Positions 40,509-59,071 of a stretch of 64,000 nt of DNA are shown piece after piece. The stretch spans positions 2,468,748 through 2,532,747 of the forward strand of contig OY811978.1 in the NCBI GenBank assembly GCA_963681505.1. Reading direction: 5' to 3'. The notes under the pieces were generated by a model that had not been told where the DNA came from, did no database searches, and worked only from the letters and a program-made list of their open reading frames with translations. The stretch is from Eunapius fragilis. Its lineage: Eukaryota > Porifera > Demospongiae > Spongillida > Spongillidae. Position 1 is the stretch's first letter, and every line of letters starts with the position of its first letter. A program made the translations under genes and the position numbers.

Positions 40509-40697
40509 GTCATCATAGCGGTGGTTTGTGGTCAAGGCGAGACGGTTGTTATATCTGCACGCATGCATGGCCATTATTGTGTACAAAAGAATATTTCTCC
40601 TATAATTCTATTAGCGAGCAACATTAAATATTCATTTGTGAAAGTGCTCAGATAACCGCCACGCGCGTCTCAACCACAAACCACCGCTACGACGACA
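40509..40697. mobile_element. MITE with about 50-bp inverted ends
   Basis: GTAGCGGTGGTTTGTGGT-type ends are inverted copies with some mismatches; no coding sequence. Confidence 0.65.
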
Positions 40698-40916
40698 TCA
40701 AATTAAGAATCGCCTAATAAATTAAGAATCACCTAGTGCATGCATGTATGAGGCCTGGGGCCTTTTAAGTATGTCGTTGCAATTAAGCTTCAAACCTTCC
40801 TATGACTTGGTCTTAAGATTTGACAACGCAGATATTGCATGCAATCAGATTCATAACCAACGAACATGTTTAGTGAGGCCATTGGCCTAATATCAGTGAT
40901 CAGCAGCGGTTCCGGG

Positions 40917-40962
40917 GGAGGGGGGGGGGGGGGGGAAAGGGCCCCCCCCCCCCCCCCCCCCC
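40917..40962. repeat. Poly-G/poly-C hairpin
   Basis: A run of about 17 G is followed after AAA by GGG and over 20 C, a self-complementary block able to fold or form a quadruplex. Confidence 0.85.
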
Positions 40963-41396
40963 CTCTTGACTATTATGAATAATTAATTTCATCGCGTAAA
41001 CATGATCGTAATGCCGCGTTGCATATGTACGTACGTAGTATCAATATATTAAGTTATTTTGAGGCCACATCACTATCAAAAGTATGCTCAATTTCATGCT
41101 ACATAAACGCAAAGGTAATAAAGCGGCTGGGGCCACTGGGGAACCTACCAGCGCTCCCCCAGATAACCTTGCCCAGCTTATGAATATAGTTATTAGACCC
41201 CCCCCCCCCTCCCCCCCAAAAAAAAATATCCTGGGTCCACCCCTGCCTATCTTATCTTGCTACCATTTGAAAGTGCGACTGTAAACTTGAACCAAATGTA
41301 TATGGTACAGTGTCCATTCTTATCAAATTTTCCAGGACAAGCAAAAGAAAAGTAACGCTCGCATTGAAATGTATGGTTAATTAAAAATTCAGTGCC

Positions 41397-41676
41397 TATA
41401 GAGCTCTTTCATCACGTGACTTAATAGCATTCATCTTCTAATTAGTCCGCCATATTGGTGCTCGGAGAAGTATGGGATTACTTCAGAGTGTCGTTTAAAT
41501 ATATATATTATTGTGGTCTAACACATGACTAACATTTGTAAAAATACTTGTGCCCTCGGAGCGCGAGTTATACGTATCTAAAGTACCAAAACTATATTTC
41601 CGAGCACCAATCACAGTATGGCGGACAATAAAGCAATTAAAGACCACGCGTCATGTGACCATGAAAGAGCTCTATA
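41397..41676. mobile_element. MITE with TATAGAGCTCTTTCAT ends
   Basis: The two ends are inverted (TATAGAGCTCTTTCAT) and a second inverted block (GTCCGCCATA, TTGGTGCTCGG) lies further in. About 280 bases, no coding capacity. Confidence 0.7.
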
Positions 41677-42189
41677 CTAACTTTACGATGAATAGTCCAA
41701 TTAAAGGTGCGTAAGAACCATTTGATAGACTGAAGCTCTTTGGAGTTCACAGGAAATGAAAAAACTTGAAAAACTGACTGGCATTAGAAAATAAGCACTC
41801 GAGCCAAGTACATATCAGTAAAGAGTTATCATTATTGCATGAGCATGATGACGTCATACTTCGCTAGTAACCGGCCGTTAATTCCGCTCATTAAAAAATT
41901 TCTTGTTTGCAGGGCTATTATATAAGTTATACGGCATGTACAACCATGCATGTTATGCATAACATGGCTGTGCAAGTATTTGTTAACTATCGGCAATCGC
42001 GACAGCGAACAAACTATAACATCATGCACACGCCCCCCTATATGGGACAGTCACGCGAAAATTTCGTATCGTTTATAATGTGCAAAAAAATTTTATACTC
42101 TCGGTTAAATCGTTATAATTATAACTTCAGAACGATTAAAACGCTATCGCCTTCCTATTTTCATAACACTGATCGAGTCATGCCCCCAC

Positions 42190-43915
42190 ACTGTAAAAAC
42201 CGTGGTGGGTATAGCCCACTAAAACCTTAGCCCACCACTGATTCTACTGTCCCACCAACGATCCAGGGTGGGCAAGTCACACCACGGACATGGTGGGACT
42301 GATTTCTTCGGTACTCGTGTCTTATACTTTGAAAGAAATAAGACGTTTTCCATTCCCGCCACAAAGGAACAATCGGACTTCGTTTCTAAGAAAGAGTTCC
42401 TCACCGCCTTTGGATTTCGTCCAATGCATAACCACACACCCTTGGATGAAGAATTTGGCGAGTTTTTTGACACGGAGGATGATGCAGTGTTTGCGGATAA
42501 AACCAAACGTCGTTCCACTCCCAGAAGCAGCAGGTAGTCTATGTTTATATGGCAACAATACTAAGGAGGTTAGTGGCTTTTTTATTTTATTTCACACGAA
42601 GTTTAGCTTTTTTACCCTCACCAGAACTCGCGGGACACGGATATTGAATCATCATCACCGCTCAGCACAACTGACAGGCAGAGCGTCATACTGTCACCTA
42701 ACATTATGCCCATATGGTCTCCCAGTGCCAGTGACTTTCAAACGTGTGCGGCTTCATCCATCGTCGGTAATTTTCAAACGGGCGAGACTTCATCCAGCGT
42801 CAGTGACTTTCAAACGAGCGTGACTTCACCCAGCGCTAGTCGCATACTTGTCTCACAAAAGGTATGTCTTAAGTCCTTTTCGTTTATAAATAATATGACA
42901 GCTAAGACACGCAAAGCATATGTGTCACAGATTGCATCTGCTATGTCCAATTCATGAAGAATTCATGTGTGTGGCTGATCAAATCACCAGAATGTATCCA
43001 TTTCTTCAGTCTCCTATGCCTAATGGGTCAAAAAATGTAATTAAGTAGAAAACTTATTCTATTCACTATTACATAATTTCATATTTTATATAGGGTGCCA
43101 TAGTACTTTGATGATCGCTTCAAGGAATTTCATCGACCACTTCGTAATCATGTACCTTCCCAAAGGATCAAGACTGACCCTGGTTCTAAGAAGCAAAAGG
43201 ATGTCAAGATGTATTTCAAAATCAGGTGCATCACTCCCACTATATGCCCTGTCCCGCTGCCTTATATGCTTTGGGATCCTCGGGTAGCTCCAGATTCTTC
43301 AATGTATTCCAGTAAGTTTGAATATGACGGTGCATGATACCAAAAAGGTCCAATACGCTCAAATGATGTTCAGTCCGTTTCATCCATTGTGTAGGCTGAT
43401 ATCAAGTCATATATTTAGCAGGAGATACAGAAGAAAAAAGCAGGATCAGCCTTACCTTCCGTGTTGTGGGGGGTCTCATCCTGCGCAGATCTATCTTGTC
43501 ATAGATTGTGAGGTAGAGCTATATACCACTCTGTATTTGCAATTTTTTGTTTTGAATGTACAGTACACCACTGGATGCAGTACTCTGTTCAGCTTTCTGG
43601 AGTCCTTGTTGAATTTATAAAGCAAGCAGACGAGGCAACCATCAGTGGCTCTTTTCATGACATCATTGACTTAGCAAAACACTGAGACTGTTTGAATGTA
43701 CTCTGTGTTGGGTGTTGTTCAACAACTTTTTGTGCACTTTTTCTGGTTAAGTAATTACCGTTTATTTTGGAATGCACGCGGGCCTGACCACCGATTCTAG
43801 TGGGGTTATCACACCAAAACTCATGGGCATTGTATACATCAACTGGTGGGTGATCCCACTCCTTACAATAGGTGGGACTGGCACACCTCAGTAGGTGTAT
43901 ATGTAAAGACTGTGG
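42190..43915. mobile_element. Possible CACTA-like element with unrecognised internal frames
   Basis: The left edge reads CACTGTAAAAACCGTGGTGG and is followed by several TGGTGGG/CCCACC motifs; the right side (43780-43915) has the same motifs and ends TGTAAAGACTGTG, roughly the inverse. Inside, plus-strand frames look partly protein-like: 42268-42537 (GFRPMHNHTPLDEEFGEFF), 42706-42865 (repeats of DFQT) and about 43107-43227 (YFDDRFKEFHRPLRNHV). I do not recognise these. The terminal match is imperfect, so both the borders and the class are tentative. Confidence 0.4.
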
Positions 43916-43919
43916 CTGT

Positions 43920-44835
43920 TGATTCGTCCTTTTCGTTAATTTTTACTGCACCCTTTACGACAATGTAGCAGCTGTGAAAAGTGCTTCCTATACTGTACCT
44001 TAATGCATGGTGTGGTATGCTGTGTTCAAAATAGGAAGGCAATAGCAGAGATAATATTGTTCATCGTTTGATTCAACCAGAGCTTTATAGGTATAAAAGT
44101 AATGTTATACAAATTAATGTTTCATATTGATTTTAAAAATATTGGAACAACGCTCGTGTGTTTTCAGGGCGCGGGGGGGGGAGGGGGGGGGGGAGGGGAA
44201 GGAATTTTTGGTGCATCACATCGAAATGCTTTACATACTAGCAGTGATCGGCGGCGATATTGATGTGGCAATGCGCTAACGTATATCGGCTATCTTTTTG
44301 GCACGTTAAATTAACGATCCTTAACCTTCATTTCTGTTTAGGACTTATATTTCCTATTTTCCAACTTTAATTAGCCGCATTGGATGCCGGCGTTAAAAAA
44401 ATTTGCTAACTTGCTAGCTCGGGCCAATGTACTTGCAAATGAACATAATCTTGAATTCCAGGGGCCTTTTATGTCATGAATATAATTGGACATCCGATAG
44501 CAATTCCAGTATTTATATGAAGTAATCAATATAGAGGCAGAAATTCTTTATTATCGCAATCACTGTTGGTAGCAATCCAATTATGTTCTTAGCGCTATGC
44601 AAAAAAAAAAAAAAGGTTATATTAGAGCTATTCTTTTATAGCTCTCAGTAGAAGCACGTGCTACCAACAGTGATCGTCACACGGACCCATTGGACCATTA
44701 ATTCCGTAATACATGTACCTACCTATACATTGTGTATATTATGCTGTCGTTTGAATGATAGACGCCGGAGTGCGTAATTGCAATCGAAATGTACAAACTA
44801 CTATGAGAATAGGGCTACCCGCAATTGTTCAGTGA
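43920..44835. other. Intergenic upstream of the eleven-module Reeler gene
   Basis: A short inverted repeat (ATCACTGTTGGTAGCA) at about 44551-44678 looks like another small MITE. A G-rich block lies at 44166-44200. No gene seen. Confidence 0.5.
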
Positions 44836-44838
44836 GCC

Positions 44839-44846
44839 TATATAAC
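44839..44846 (+). promoter_or_regulatory. TATA box of the eleven-module Reeler gene
   Basis: CTATATAA about 70 bases before the start codon, similar in position to the boxes of the other secreted-protein genes here. Confidence 0.45.
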
Positions 44847-44912
44847 GTCATCGGTTGTTTTGTATTTCTTTGAGTTGGCGAGTCGCTGGTAGTATTCACA
44901 CGCACGCGCGGG

Positions 44913-50873
<5,961 letters not shown>

Positions 50874-52071
50874 AACTTAAAAGAACGTAAGGACTTTCAA
50901 TAAACAATCATCAAAGGACAAAAGATTGCATGATTGTTTGTATACCCATGAGGCATTAACCCTTTTGTGCACGCATGCTGCCGCTTATTGTAATACATTA
51001 CACCCGATGGTTAACACGTGTGGAGCAAGGGTGGGGTATGAGGAATTCTGTTGGCTCTGACTTAGTCTACACAAAGAAAAGTGAGGTCTGCATGGCAAAA
51101 GAAGTACACACATTTTGTGGATGATGCGTCATTGTTATGGCATAAGTGTAGGATCTGCAAGATGTTGGTTAGAACGCATAAAATGTTATAACTAATCTGT
51201 AAAATCAATGTGGTGTGATTTTCCATGCATGATAAATGGTTTCCAATTGATTCAACCCTTATATCCACTTGTCCTGGAGTGCACACATGCATAAATATTT
51301 GGTACATGCATTACTTATGAGTGTATTACCTGACACAGTTTAAAGCTTGCACGTCTGCATGCATACATTGACAATTAAGATCATGCTGTGTTGCATGTCT
51401 TCATGAACGTTTTTAAATGTCGAGGTTTGATAGATAATGGAACCCCCCCTCCCCCTTCTCCTCCCAAATTCATTGCTTAGTAGCTGTGGGACGGATATAT
51501 CATTCTAATTTATGCAATATATGGGATCGCTGTGTTGATAAGAGACCTAACACAAGTGTTTTTCACGTTAGAATTCTAAGAGGTCCTCTCCTTTCTTACA
51601 CATTGGATACATCATACTGTCCATAGTCTAGAATTTTTTATTGCACTTTAACAGAACAAGTCAACTTTGATGCAGATTCTTGAAAATCTTATAATATTGT
51701 AATAGAAAAAGAGAAGGACAATGGCCTAGCAGTAAATGTTCTTTGACTCTTTGCTCTTGCCTCGTGCTGAATTTAGGTGCCGTGATGTCTTAAGCAAATT
51801 GAATTGATGATCTAGTGTGTAGAAACCTAAGGTTTTACTCATTCAAGCGAAAAGGGACCACTAGTAAAGAGGACACTGTCCTAGATTATGCAGAGGCTCT
51901 CTGTCTACATACAAAGGAAACACAATATTGTCAGTAAACATTTATAATTCATCAAAATTCGATAAGGTAACCTAATGCAATAGTGCAAAAAACACAAGAC
52001 TAATGCTAATTACAAAATCAACTCCAATGTCTGTCCTGATCGTCATTTCAGACATCAAGTTACTCTGAAAA
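50874..52071. other. Intergenic between convergent Reeler and helicase genes (duplication copy A)
   Basis: This holds the 3' flanks of both genes. From about 50795 it is the template of copies B (57734-58200) and C (62774-64000); C follows it to 51984 with few differences. Confidence 0.85.
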
Positions 52072-55000
52072 TCAGGATGTGCATGGCCGAAGTGGCGGTA
52101 TTTTAAAAGGAGTTTCAGACCACTTAGACAATTTCACTGGGACTCCTTGTATTTCGTAGTTGAATGACTTGCACTTCAGCACTGGGAACTCGGTGCCCTG
52201 CTGAATTCCAACCACTCCCCAGTCAGCATCACATGACATGCAATAGATCTTATACTTTGCACCACCATGCCTTGGACGAGGGTGGATTTTCTTTCTCGCC
52301 TTATATTCCAGGAATGACTTGTTCAGAACAATGACATCATAGCCACCAGACTGAAGGGTGTACAAGTCTCTACCATGACACACCTCCTCATTACACTTCT
52401 TACATTTAAGGACTACCCTTTCCCTGTCAGCTCCTATGCCTGATCGTTTCTTTCCCTCCGCAAGCCACATATTAATTTCATTTCTATTCATAATCAGATG
52501 CTGCTTTTCCTTCATCAACTCTTCAAGCCTTTCACCAGTAGGGATGTACTCCATTGTTTTCTTCACTATATGGTCTTTTTCCTCGTTCAGCATCTCTTTA
52601 TACATCTTATTCGAAGCGTTGGATACAATGGTGATGCCTTCACTGTTCTCTGCTCTGGCACGTCCTTCAGCTTGTACTTTGGCTATTTCATTGGTGACAT
52701 GCTCATAGCGGATCAGTAGGTTACAGGCGGTCAATTTGATGCCCTTCTCAAGTACTGAGGTGGCCACCAGAATGTTGTACCTGCCCTCCTTGAAGCCAGC
52801 TAGGGCCTCTTTCTTCTCAGGATCAGTCATGCCAGGTCCGGTGTCATCAGTGTGACCTACAACCACATGTGGCCTCAAGTTATGATCAGGGGGGAGATTG
52901 GCGATCCATTCACAAATGCAAGAGACTTGCTTCTTTGTACTCGCAAACACTATTGCCCGAGAGCATGGATTTTGACTGAACCGGGCCAACAGTTCTTGTT
53001 TCACCTGCTCCAGCAGTGGATTGGGTACAGGCACAAGGGAGGAGAGAGTAATCTTCAAGGCTTCAAGGGATGCAACAATATTTTGCTCAGTATTGGAAAC
53101 GGATCCATTGGGACAGTGCATCTCAAAATCATTCAGAATTCCCATTGCATCTTCATGTCGGAGTTTCATGTATATGCTAAGAACTTGGGCAAGACACTGA
53201 AGGTACTCCAGGATGCTAAATTTCTCCATCATGGGAACAGGACTGCTCTCAAGCTCCTTTCTGTTTTCTTGAATAAATGTTTCGTATCTCTGTTCCCACT
53301 GTTTAAATGTCGTGCTCAGGTCAATATCTTTCTCCCACCTTTTCATCACCTTCATCACTTCCTGTATAAAGCGCTCATTGGTATCACGCCCAGAGTAATA
53401 TTTCAGTGTTGAGGTCGACTTCTTTGTGAACTGTTCCAATTCACGTCTGTTCGAATTGACGGTGACAATGCCTTCAGTTGCATCCATCAGAGCACACAGG
53501 GAGATGAGATGATCGTATGTGCTATCAAAACGAGGAACCTTGCTGTCCCCAGCCCCTGGAGAGGCAGTTAGTCCTAGTACTTGAGGCAGACTGTCGTTGT
53601 TCTCCCTCAGCTTCTCTTTCAGGTACTTTGTCATTATCCTGGCTAGAGGAGAACTCTTGCGAGTGTTGTGGCATTCATCAATCACCATAAGGCTGAAGTG
53701 GGTAAAGTTGAGCCTTCGCTCGTTCACCTCATGCTCCAGTTCGTCCCATAGCTTACCAGATGTGCATACCACTACCTCACTATTGGTAATAGTCATTCGA
53801 ATAGTGCTGCCTCTATCATACCCTGCAACTCTGGCCAGTGGGATGAAGTCCTGGAGGGACTTCTGCTGCTGCTTGGCCAATGGCTGCGTTGGCACCACAA
53901 AGACAACCTTTCCTTTTCCTTGCCTCTGGTTGAGGTGGTTTGCAATGACCAGGGCGGCCACCAATGTCTTACCTGTTCCCGTGGGAGTACACACAATGCA
54001 GTTCTTCCCCTGCATCCCTGGTGATGCCAACTCCAACTGGTACTGACGAGGCTTGAATTTATCCATGACTTTGTAGGGAATATGTTTTGTTGTCAGAGGT
54101 TGTGTATGGTCAATACCCAGATCACCCTCCAGAGGAACAGTCTCTGTTACATCAACCACCTCCTCCTGGTGGATGTTTGATTCCATTGCTGATGGCAATG
54201 AATGGGTGGTTTTAATAATTTCAATACACTTAGGCACACCATCTCTGGGCTTACCAGGGTTTTGCTGGGTATCTTCCGAGATAGGCAGCAGTGACTGGGG
54301 TGCAGCCTCATTGCAAGAGAGCTGAGTGCTACTTTCAAGCGTACTGATATGGGTCTGGGGATCTTCTGAGGTTGATGGTGATTGCTCCATTGTGATCGTA
54401 TTGTCGAAGGGCTGGACTGATGATGCTATTTATAGAAACAGAAACAAAAGGTGGATCAATAGTGCCCTACATATCATCTGTGCATTCGTATCACATTTAA
54501 GGCTACACGAGCGAAAGAGCTCATCAAAACGCCAACTGCTACTGTGTGTCCAATTGTGCGATGCGATGAGCATTGTGAACATGAAATGTTCAGATGTTCG
54601 AAGGCAAAAGGGGGCTTTATGCACAATGCATGAGTTAAATCACATACAGTATAACGACTTACATGCACATGTGCCGCTTGACAAGTACTCTTTGATGGAA
54701 TTTACAGCCCCCAGTGCTTCGATCATTGTCAGGCAGCCGACCATTTTGCGCCAGGTAAGTGGACCCTCCCCCTCTCCTTTGACCCAACGCTTTAACACCT
54801 CCCTGCAGCAGGCCTTTGAGTTGTCTCCCCATTCCTTCCGTATGGCTTCCAGCACATCACCGTTTCTATCAAAGTTGAGCTCGATACAAAGGCTTTCCCA
54901 GTCGTTTTGAACGTGAGGCAGGACGTATCGCTGCAAGTCGCGTAGTGTTGGTTCTTTTTCTTTTGGAGTGGATATTGCAGCATAAACTGAATGCTAACAT

Positions 55001-55907
55001 ACACTATATTTCTTGTATGTATACACCCTATAGGTTTATCGTAATGCCATTGTGTATATGATTTTTTAAATGGTAACGACCATCACTTAAATAGTTTAAG
55101 CCATCGCGATCTAAACAGCGGCGCATCTGCTCCAACTGGGGTTCTTCAATAAGGTTGTATTGGATATCATTTTGCACCAATGGAGACAGCTGGCTACTCT
55201 TAGCTTGCTGAGAACTGTTTGAAGGTGATGCTACGAGTTTTGCTACCAAAAGTGAAAATAAATAACACACACAGGTCCACCTCGCTATTATAGCTACAAG
55301 AACAGTATCATTTCCAAACACACCATCTGTTAGTTCTGATGACCAATGTCACCTGGCAAAAACTGTATTAAAGTCAAGTGGGGGGGGGGGGGGGGGGGGT
55401 ATGTGAACCCACTGAGGCAAATTCAGTTTTTTTTTTTTTCCCATCAATATTCTATGGGCAGAACTAATATTACAGGCATGCAATTCTAAACGAACGATTG
55501 ATCACTTTTCCTCAATGGTGCACGATGATATCTCATAACAGACCAGGGTAGTGAACATGATAAATACTTTCATTTTCAAATTGATTTTATGATGTATATG
55601 CATGGACCATGGTATCCCATAGTTGACTTACCCTTCAAAACATGCTGCTCAATGGCACCTACAGCTGCCTGTGCTCCAATCCTCTCCAGGCAGTCAGCCA
55701 TTTTGCCCCATGTGAGTGGACCCTCCCCCTCCCCTCTCAACCAACGCTTAAACACTTCTCTGCAGCAGGCTGTTGGGTCGCTCTTGCATTCTGTCTTGAT
55801 GGTATCTGACACTCTGCCGTCTTCATCAAAGTTGAGCTCGATACAGAGGGCTTCCCAATCCGTTACACGAGGGATAATGTATCTTTGCAAGTCTCGTATA
55901 TTTGGTG
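52072..55907 (-). CDS. RIG-I-like receptor with two Death domains (5' end not found)
   Basis: Exons from high to low: 55632-55907 (Death domain 1), 55087-55242 (linker), 54663-54953 (Death domain 2), 52072-54425 (helicase and C-terminus). All junctions are phase 1 and together give 1025 aa; at least one upstream start exon is missing. The Death domains share LQRYIIP/LQRYVLP, W-x-x-LCIELNFD, CCREV-KRW and GEGEGPLTW. The helicase exon has TPTGTGKT (Walker A), VIDECHN (motif II), LTASPG (motif III) and QAEGRARAE (motif VI). The end is a RIG-I-type regulatory domain with zinc cysteines LKCKKCNEEVC and YCMSCDADWG. RLRs sense viral dsRNA in the cytoplasm; vertebrate ones recruit CARD adaptors, so Death domains imply a different adaptor. 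The helicase region is intronless. The linker exon may instead read through to a stop near 55029, giving a short Death-only form. Confidence 0.93.
55380..55440. repeat. Poly-G and poly-T tracts in a helicase intron
   Basis: A run of about 20 G and a run of about 12 T lie between Death-domain exon 1 and the linker exon. Confidence 0.9.
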
Positions 55908-55909
55908 CT

Positions 55910-57180
55910 AGATGTTAACCGAAAATGGGTCACAGAGTGTGTGTGTGTGTGTGTGGGGAGTGAATTTAATTTATTTGTGAGTTGACAAATGGAAGGTGCA
56001 CGTGACCAGTTTCTATTGTTCAAAGGAAAACTGCTCTACTATTCTCACATGCGGTAACGGCAAGCGGCTAAAAAGCTACCCCCCTCCCCCCCATCCCCTC
56101 TCCCCCAAAATATTTACTGCATGCGCAGTTTATAAAGTGTGTGTGTGTGTGTGCACGTGTGTGTGCGCGTGTGCGTGTGTGTGTGCGTGTGTGTGTGTTG
56201 TGTGTGTGTGTGAAGTTAGCTTGGTGCACGCGTGTGTGTGTAGATGGAAGGCCACAGATACGTATCGGCTATCTTTAATATCCATCCCTACGCTAGCGAG
56301 GCCATATGATATGAGCACACATGGATCAATGGACTCCCGATCGCCAAAATCTGGTATATACATATATATATACTTCATCTTTCACATGCCACGTAGACCC
56401 CAATTTTACCTTGCTCCATACACTGCTGTGCGGTTAATTAACACTGAAGCGCATTAATTAACCGGGCCTTTGTTAATCCTTCGGAGTTTAACTACCTACC
56501 TTTACACAGGGGCGGATTTAGGGAGGGGGGGGGTCCCCCCTTTCCTATATGAACAATGACGTAATGCATACGGCAATCTATGCGACCAAGGTAGTGTACC
56601 GTTCAACGGTATACTACACGGCTCCAATGAAGCTGATATAGGCATAGACATTATAGTTAACTATAATATCTATGATATAATATCTATGATATAGGTACCG
56701 TCAATTGAAACCAGAACCACTTAATGGCGTCAATTGATGTTGATTATGTATGGTAAATTTGGCTTTGTAGAGCGAGCGCGCGCACGCGAGGTATGTAACA
56801 TTTTTTAAAAAATTTGCGCGCCGTCCAACCACAGTCGAAGTTCGGTGTCGATGCGCGGCTGAAGCATCTCTAAATTCAGCGCACGACATGTCGAGGAGGT
56901 GCCGCCGAAATCCTTCGCGCGAGACGGCAGCAACAGCATTTTCAGGAGGCGGGACCGCCAGCAGCACAGGTGCAGGCTTGTCCAATGATGAAACGGAATG
57001 TACGTGCAGTCTTTGCGCCACCTTGGGTGACACCACAGCCCTCAGGTTCTTTTCGTTTCGACGATATTGGTGATTGAGCCCACATTGCACACGTGAACTG
57101 ACACGTGGGCGCAGATGCGTACTCGAATATTTGCCGCAATCGGGTGAATAGGCGGGAATATATTCGAGTATTCAACTCCC
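55910..57180. other. Region that should hold the helicase start exon
   Basis: TG-rich tracts at 55938-55957 and 56137-56242 and a poly-G near 56521. The frame at 56701-57090 is open on both strands and unlike any family I know. I could not identify the first exon of the helicase. Confidence 0.4.
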
Positions 57181-57189
57181 TTTATTCGG

Positions 57190-57733
57190 TCACAGCCCTA
57201 TCCACCAGCTGGAGCACACAGAGGCCAGCGTCTAAGCGCTGCATGTAGTTGTCCAAGACTTCCTCCTCTGTGCTGTCTGCAACCACTGCTTTTGGGAACA
57301 GGCAATCTTCACTTCTCAGCTGTGCGAGTGTGTGTGTGAGTGATGAGGCACAAAGATAAATAACATCACCCCACAATGTGGTTACAATTTACATGTTTGC
57401 TGTGTCCCTACAACTCATTTACAATGGACATCTTGTGCAAGTAAAACCATGTGCACACACACACACACACTCACACACACACACACACACACACCTTCTG
57501 TTGGTAGCTGAAATGAAGCTCCATCAGCCGGTCAACCTTTTCGTGGTCATTCTCCACAAACTTTCCAATCAGCCTCTCCCGACCATTCCCCTGCACATTC
57601 CTGAACAGCGACGCAATGATGGAGCTCACATGTTCCTCGTGTTCCTGAGGGCTCCGCCCTGTCCAGTTGTTAGTCCTCTTAGGGCTCTTCATGAACATGG
57701 GGAACAGACTCTTCAGCCCGTACACCTCCACTT
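57190..57733 (-). pseudogene. CTNNBL1: CTNNBL1 fragment, copy B (two exons)
   Basis: The exon at about 57490-57733 encodes LFPMFMKSPKR, EHEEHVSSIIASLFRN and ENDHEKVDRLMELHF, which are hallmark stretches of beta-catenin-like protein 1, a splicing-associated armadillo protein. Splice phase 0 joins it to about 57205-57319, with EEEVLDNYMQRLDAGLCVLQL; homology then stops. At its upper edge it runs directly into a copy of the Reeler gene's last exon. Only a middle portion of the gene is present, so it is a duplicated fragment, not a gene. Confidence 0.85.
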
Positions 57734-58200
57734 CATTGAACGTAACTGTTCACTCCATCAATAAAATTCCCGTGAGCTTCCTAGTCAACTCATGAAACTT
57801 AAAAGGACGTAAAGACTTTCAATAACCAATCATCAAAGGACAAGAGATTGTATGATTGTTTGTATACCCACGAGGCTTTAACCTTTTTGCACACATATGC
57901 TGCCGATGATTGTAATACATTACTTTGACCCAATTATCACGGTGGTTAACGGGTGTGGAGCAAGGGTGGGGTACAAGGAATTCTATTGGCTCTGACTTCC
58001 CAACAAGGCCCTTGGCAGTGTGCGATGATTAGTCTATACAAAGAAAAGTGAGGGCTGCATGTTAAAAGAAACACACGGATGATTCGTCATTGTTATGGCA
58101 TAATTGTAGGATATGCAAGATGTTGGTTAGAATGCGTAAAAATGTTATTAATCTGTAATCTGTAAAATCAATATGGTGTGATTTTCCACACTGATAGGTA
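57734..58200 (+). pseudogene. Duplicated 3' end of the Reeler gene, copy B
   Basis: Starts inside the last module exon (TTCATTGAACGTAACTGTTC), lacks four codons in frame, keeps IPVSFLVNS and the stop, and continues with the 3' flank of the intact gene to about its base 51228. Confidence 0.9.
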
Positions 58201-58895
58201 CTTGGATATATTTTTCAAATTGATATTTTTGCAACAATTCGCATGGTTCTAAAAAGAGTAAAAAATGAGCATTCCAACGGTATATTACTTATCATATCAT
58301 CTTTTTTCATTCGGTCAATACGGCAGCATAAAGCGGTACTTTTGAAAGTATAATGACCGCGCTAAAAAAAAACTGTGCCGGTTTAACTTATATTCGCTAC
58401 ACTGAACTTACTAAACATGCTACTGCAGCCAAATATATAAGGAGTAACTGCCACACATACCTGCATATAAAAATAGTTTTTAAAAGGTACTACAGCAGAT
58501 ATTATGCAAAAATCATGCCAAATATGCAGCCTGCTCATGGTAGCGATATGGAAATATAATTATAGTAGATTATCTCTGATTGCACAGCGCACTACACTGG
58601 TTGACAGTGCACTGATTTATGCAACTATGGGATGTGCTTGTTAACCCCATACTGAAGCACGTATGCATGAGGCGGCATCAAATAGAGAAAGAGGTGTGGT
58701 AACTGTTATCTCCATTTATGCATTGGTTTTCTTCGATAAGAAGCCTCATCAACACCTTGACGTTAATATAGTTAAACTTTCCCATAGAGATGGATGGTGG
58801 GAACCTACTTTTGAATCGCTTGTTAAACCATACAATAATAAATAAACTGGACCATGAAGAAATGACGTAAAAAAAGTTCAAAAGAGAAGTACACG
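58200..58895. other. Intergenic, no gene seen
   Basis: Frames at 58353-58559 and 58663-58845 are unremarkable. Sequence similarity to copy A ends at the left edge. Confidence 0.45.
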
Positions 58896-58899
58896 CTAT

Positions 58900-58985
58900 C
58901 CTCGTCCCCGGCCCTAAAGTTACGGGGGCGAAAAATATTTTTCGCCCCCGTAACTTTAGTATAAAAATAGGGCCCGGGGACGAGG
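58900..58985. mobile_element. Hairpin MITE with CCTCGTCCCCGG ends
   Basis: CCTCGTCCCCGGCCCTAAAG and the inverse at the right, with an inner exact palindrome around CGGGGGCGAAAAATATTTTT. The right arm has about 12 extra bases. Confidence 0.75.
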
Positions 58986-59071
58986 CTAAGTGCACGCTAG
59001 CAGGTCGAAGGTCTAACTTCTAACTAAGCTGAAAACATGGGGTGTGTTGTAAACTTGTAAGTACATGTACT

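Noticed and set aside
52436-53412. Plus-strand frames opposite the helicase
   Set aside because: Antisense shadows of the long intronless helicase exon.
56701-57090. 129-codon minus-strand frame
   Set aside because: Open on the opposite strand as well and lacking family resemblance; could be transposon debris but I cannot support a gene.
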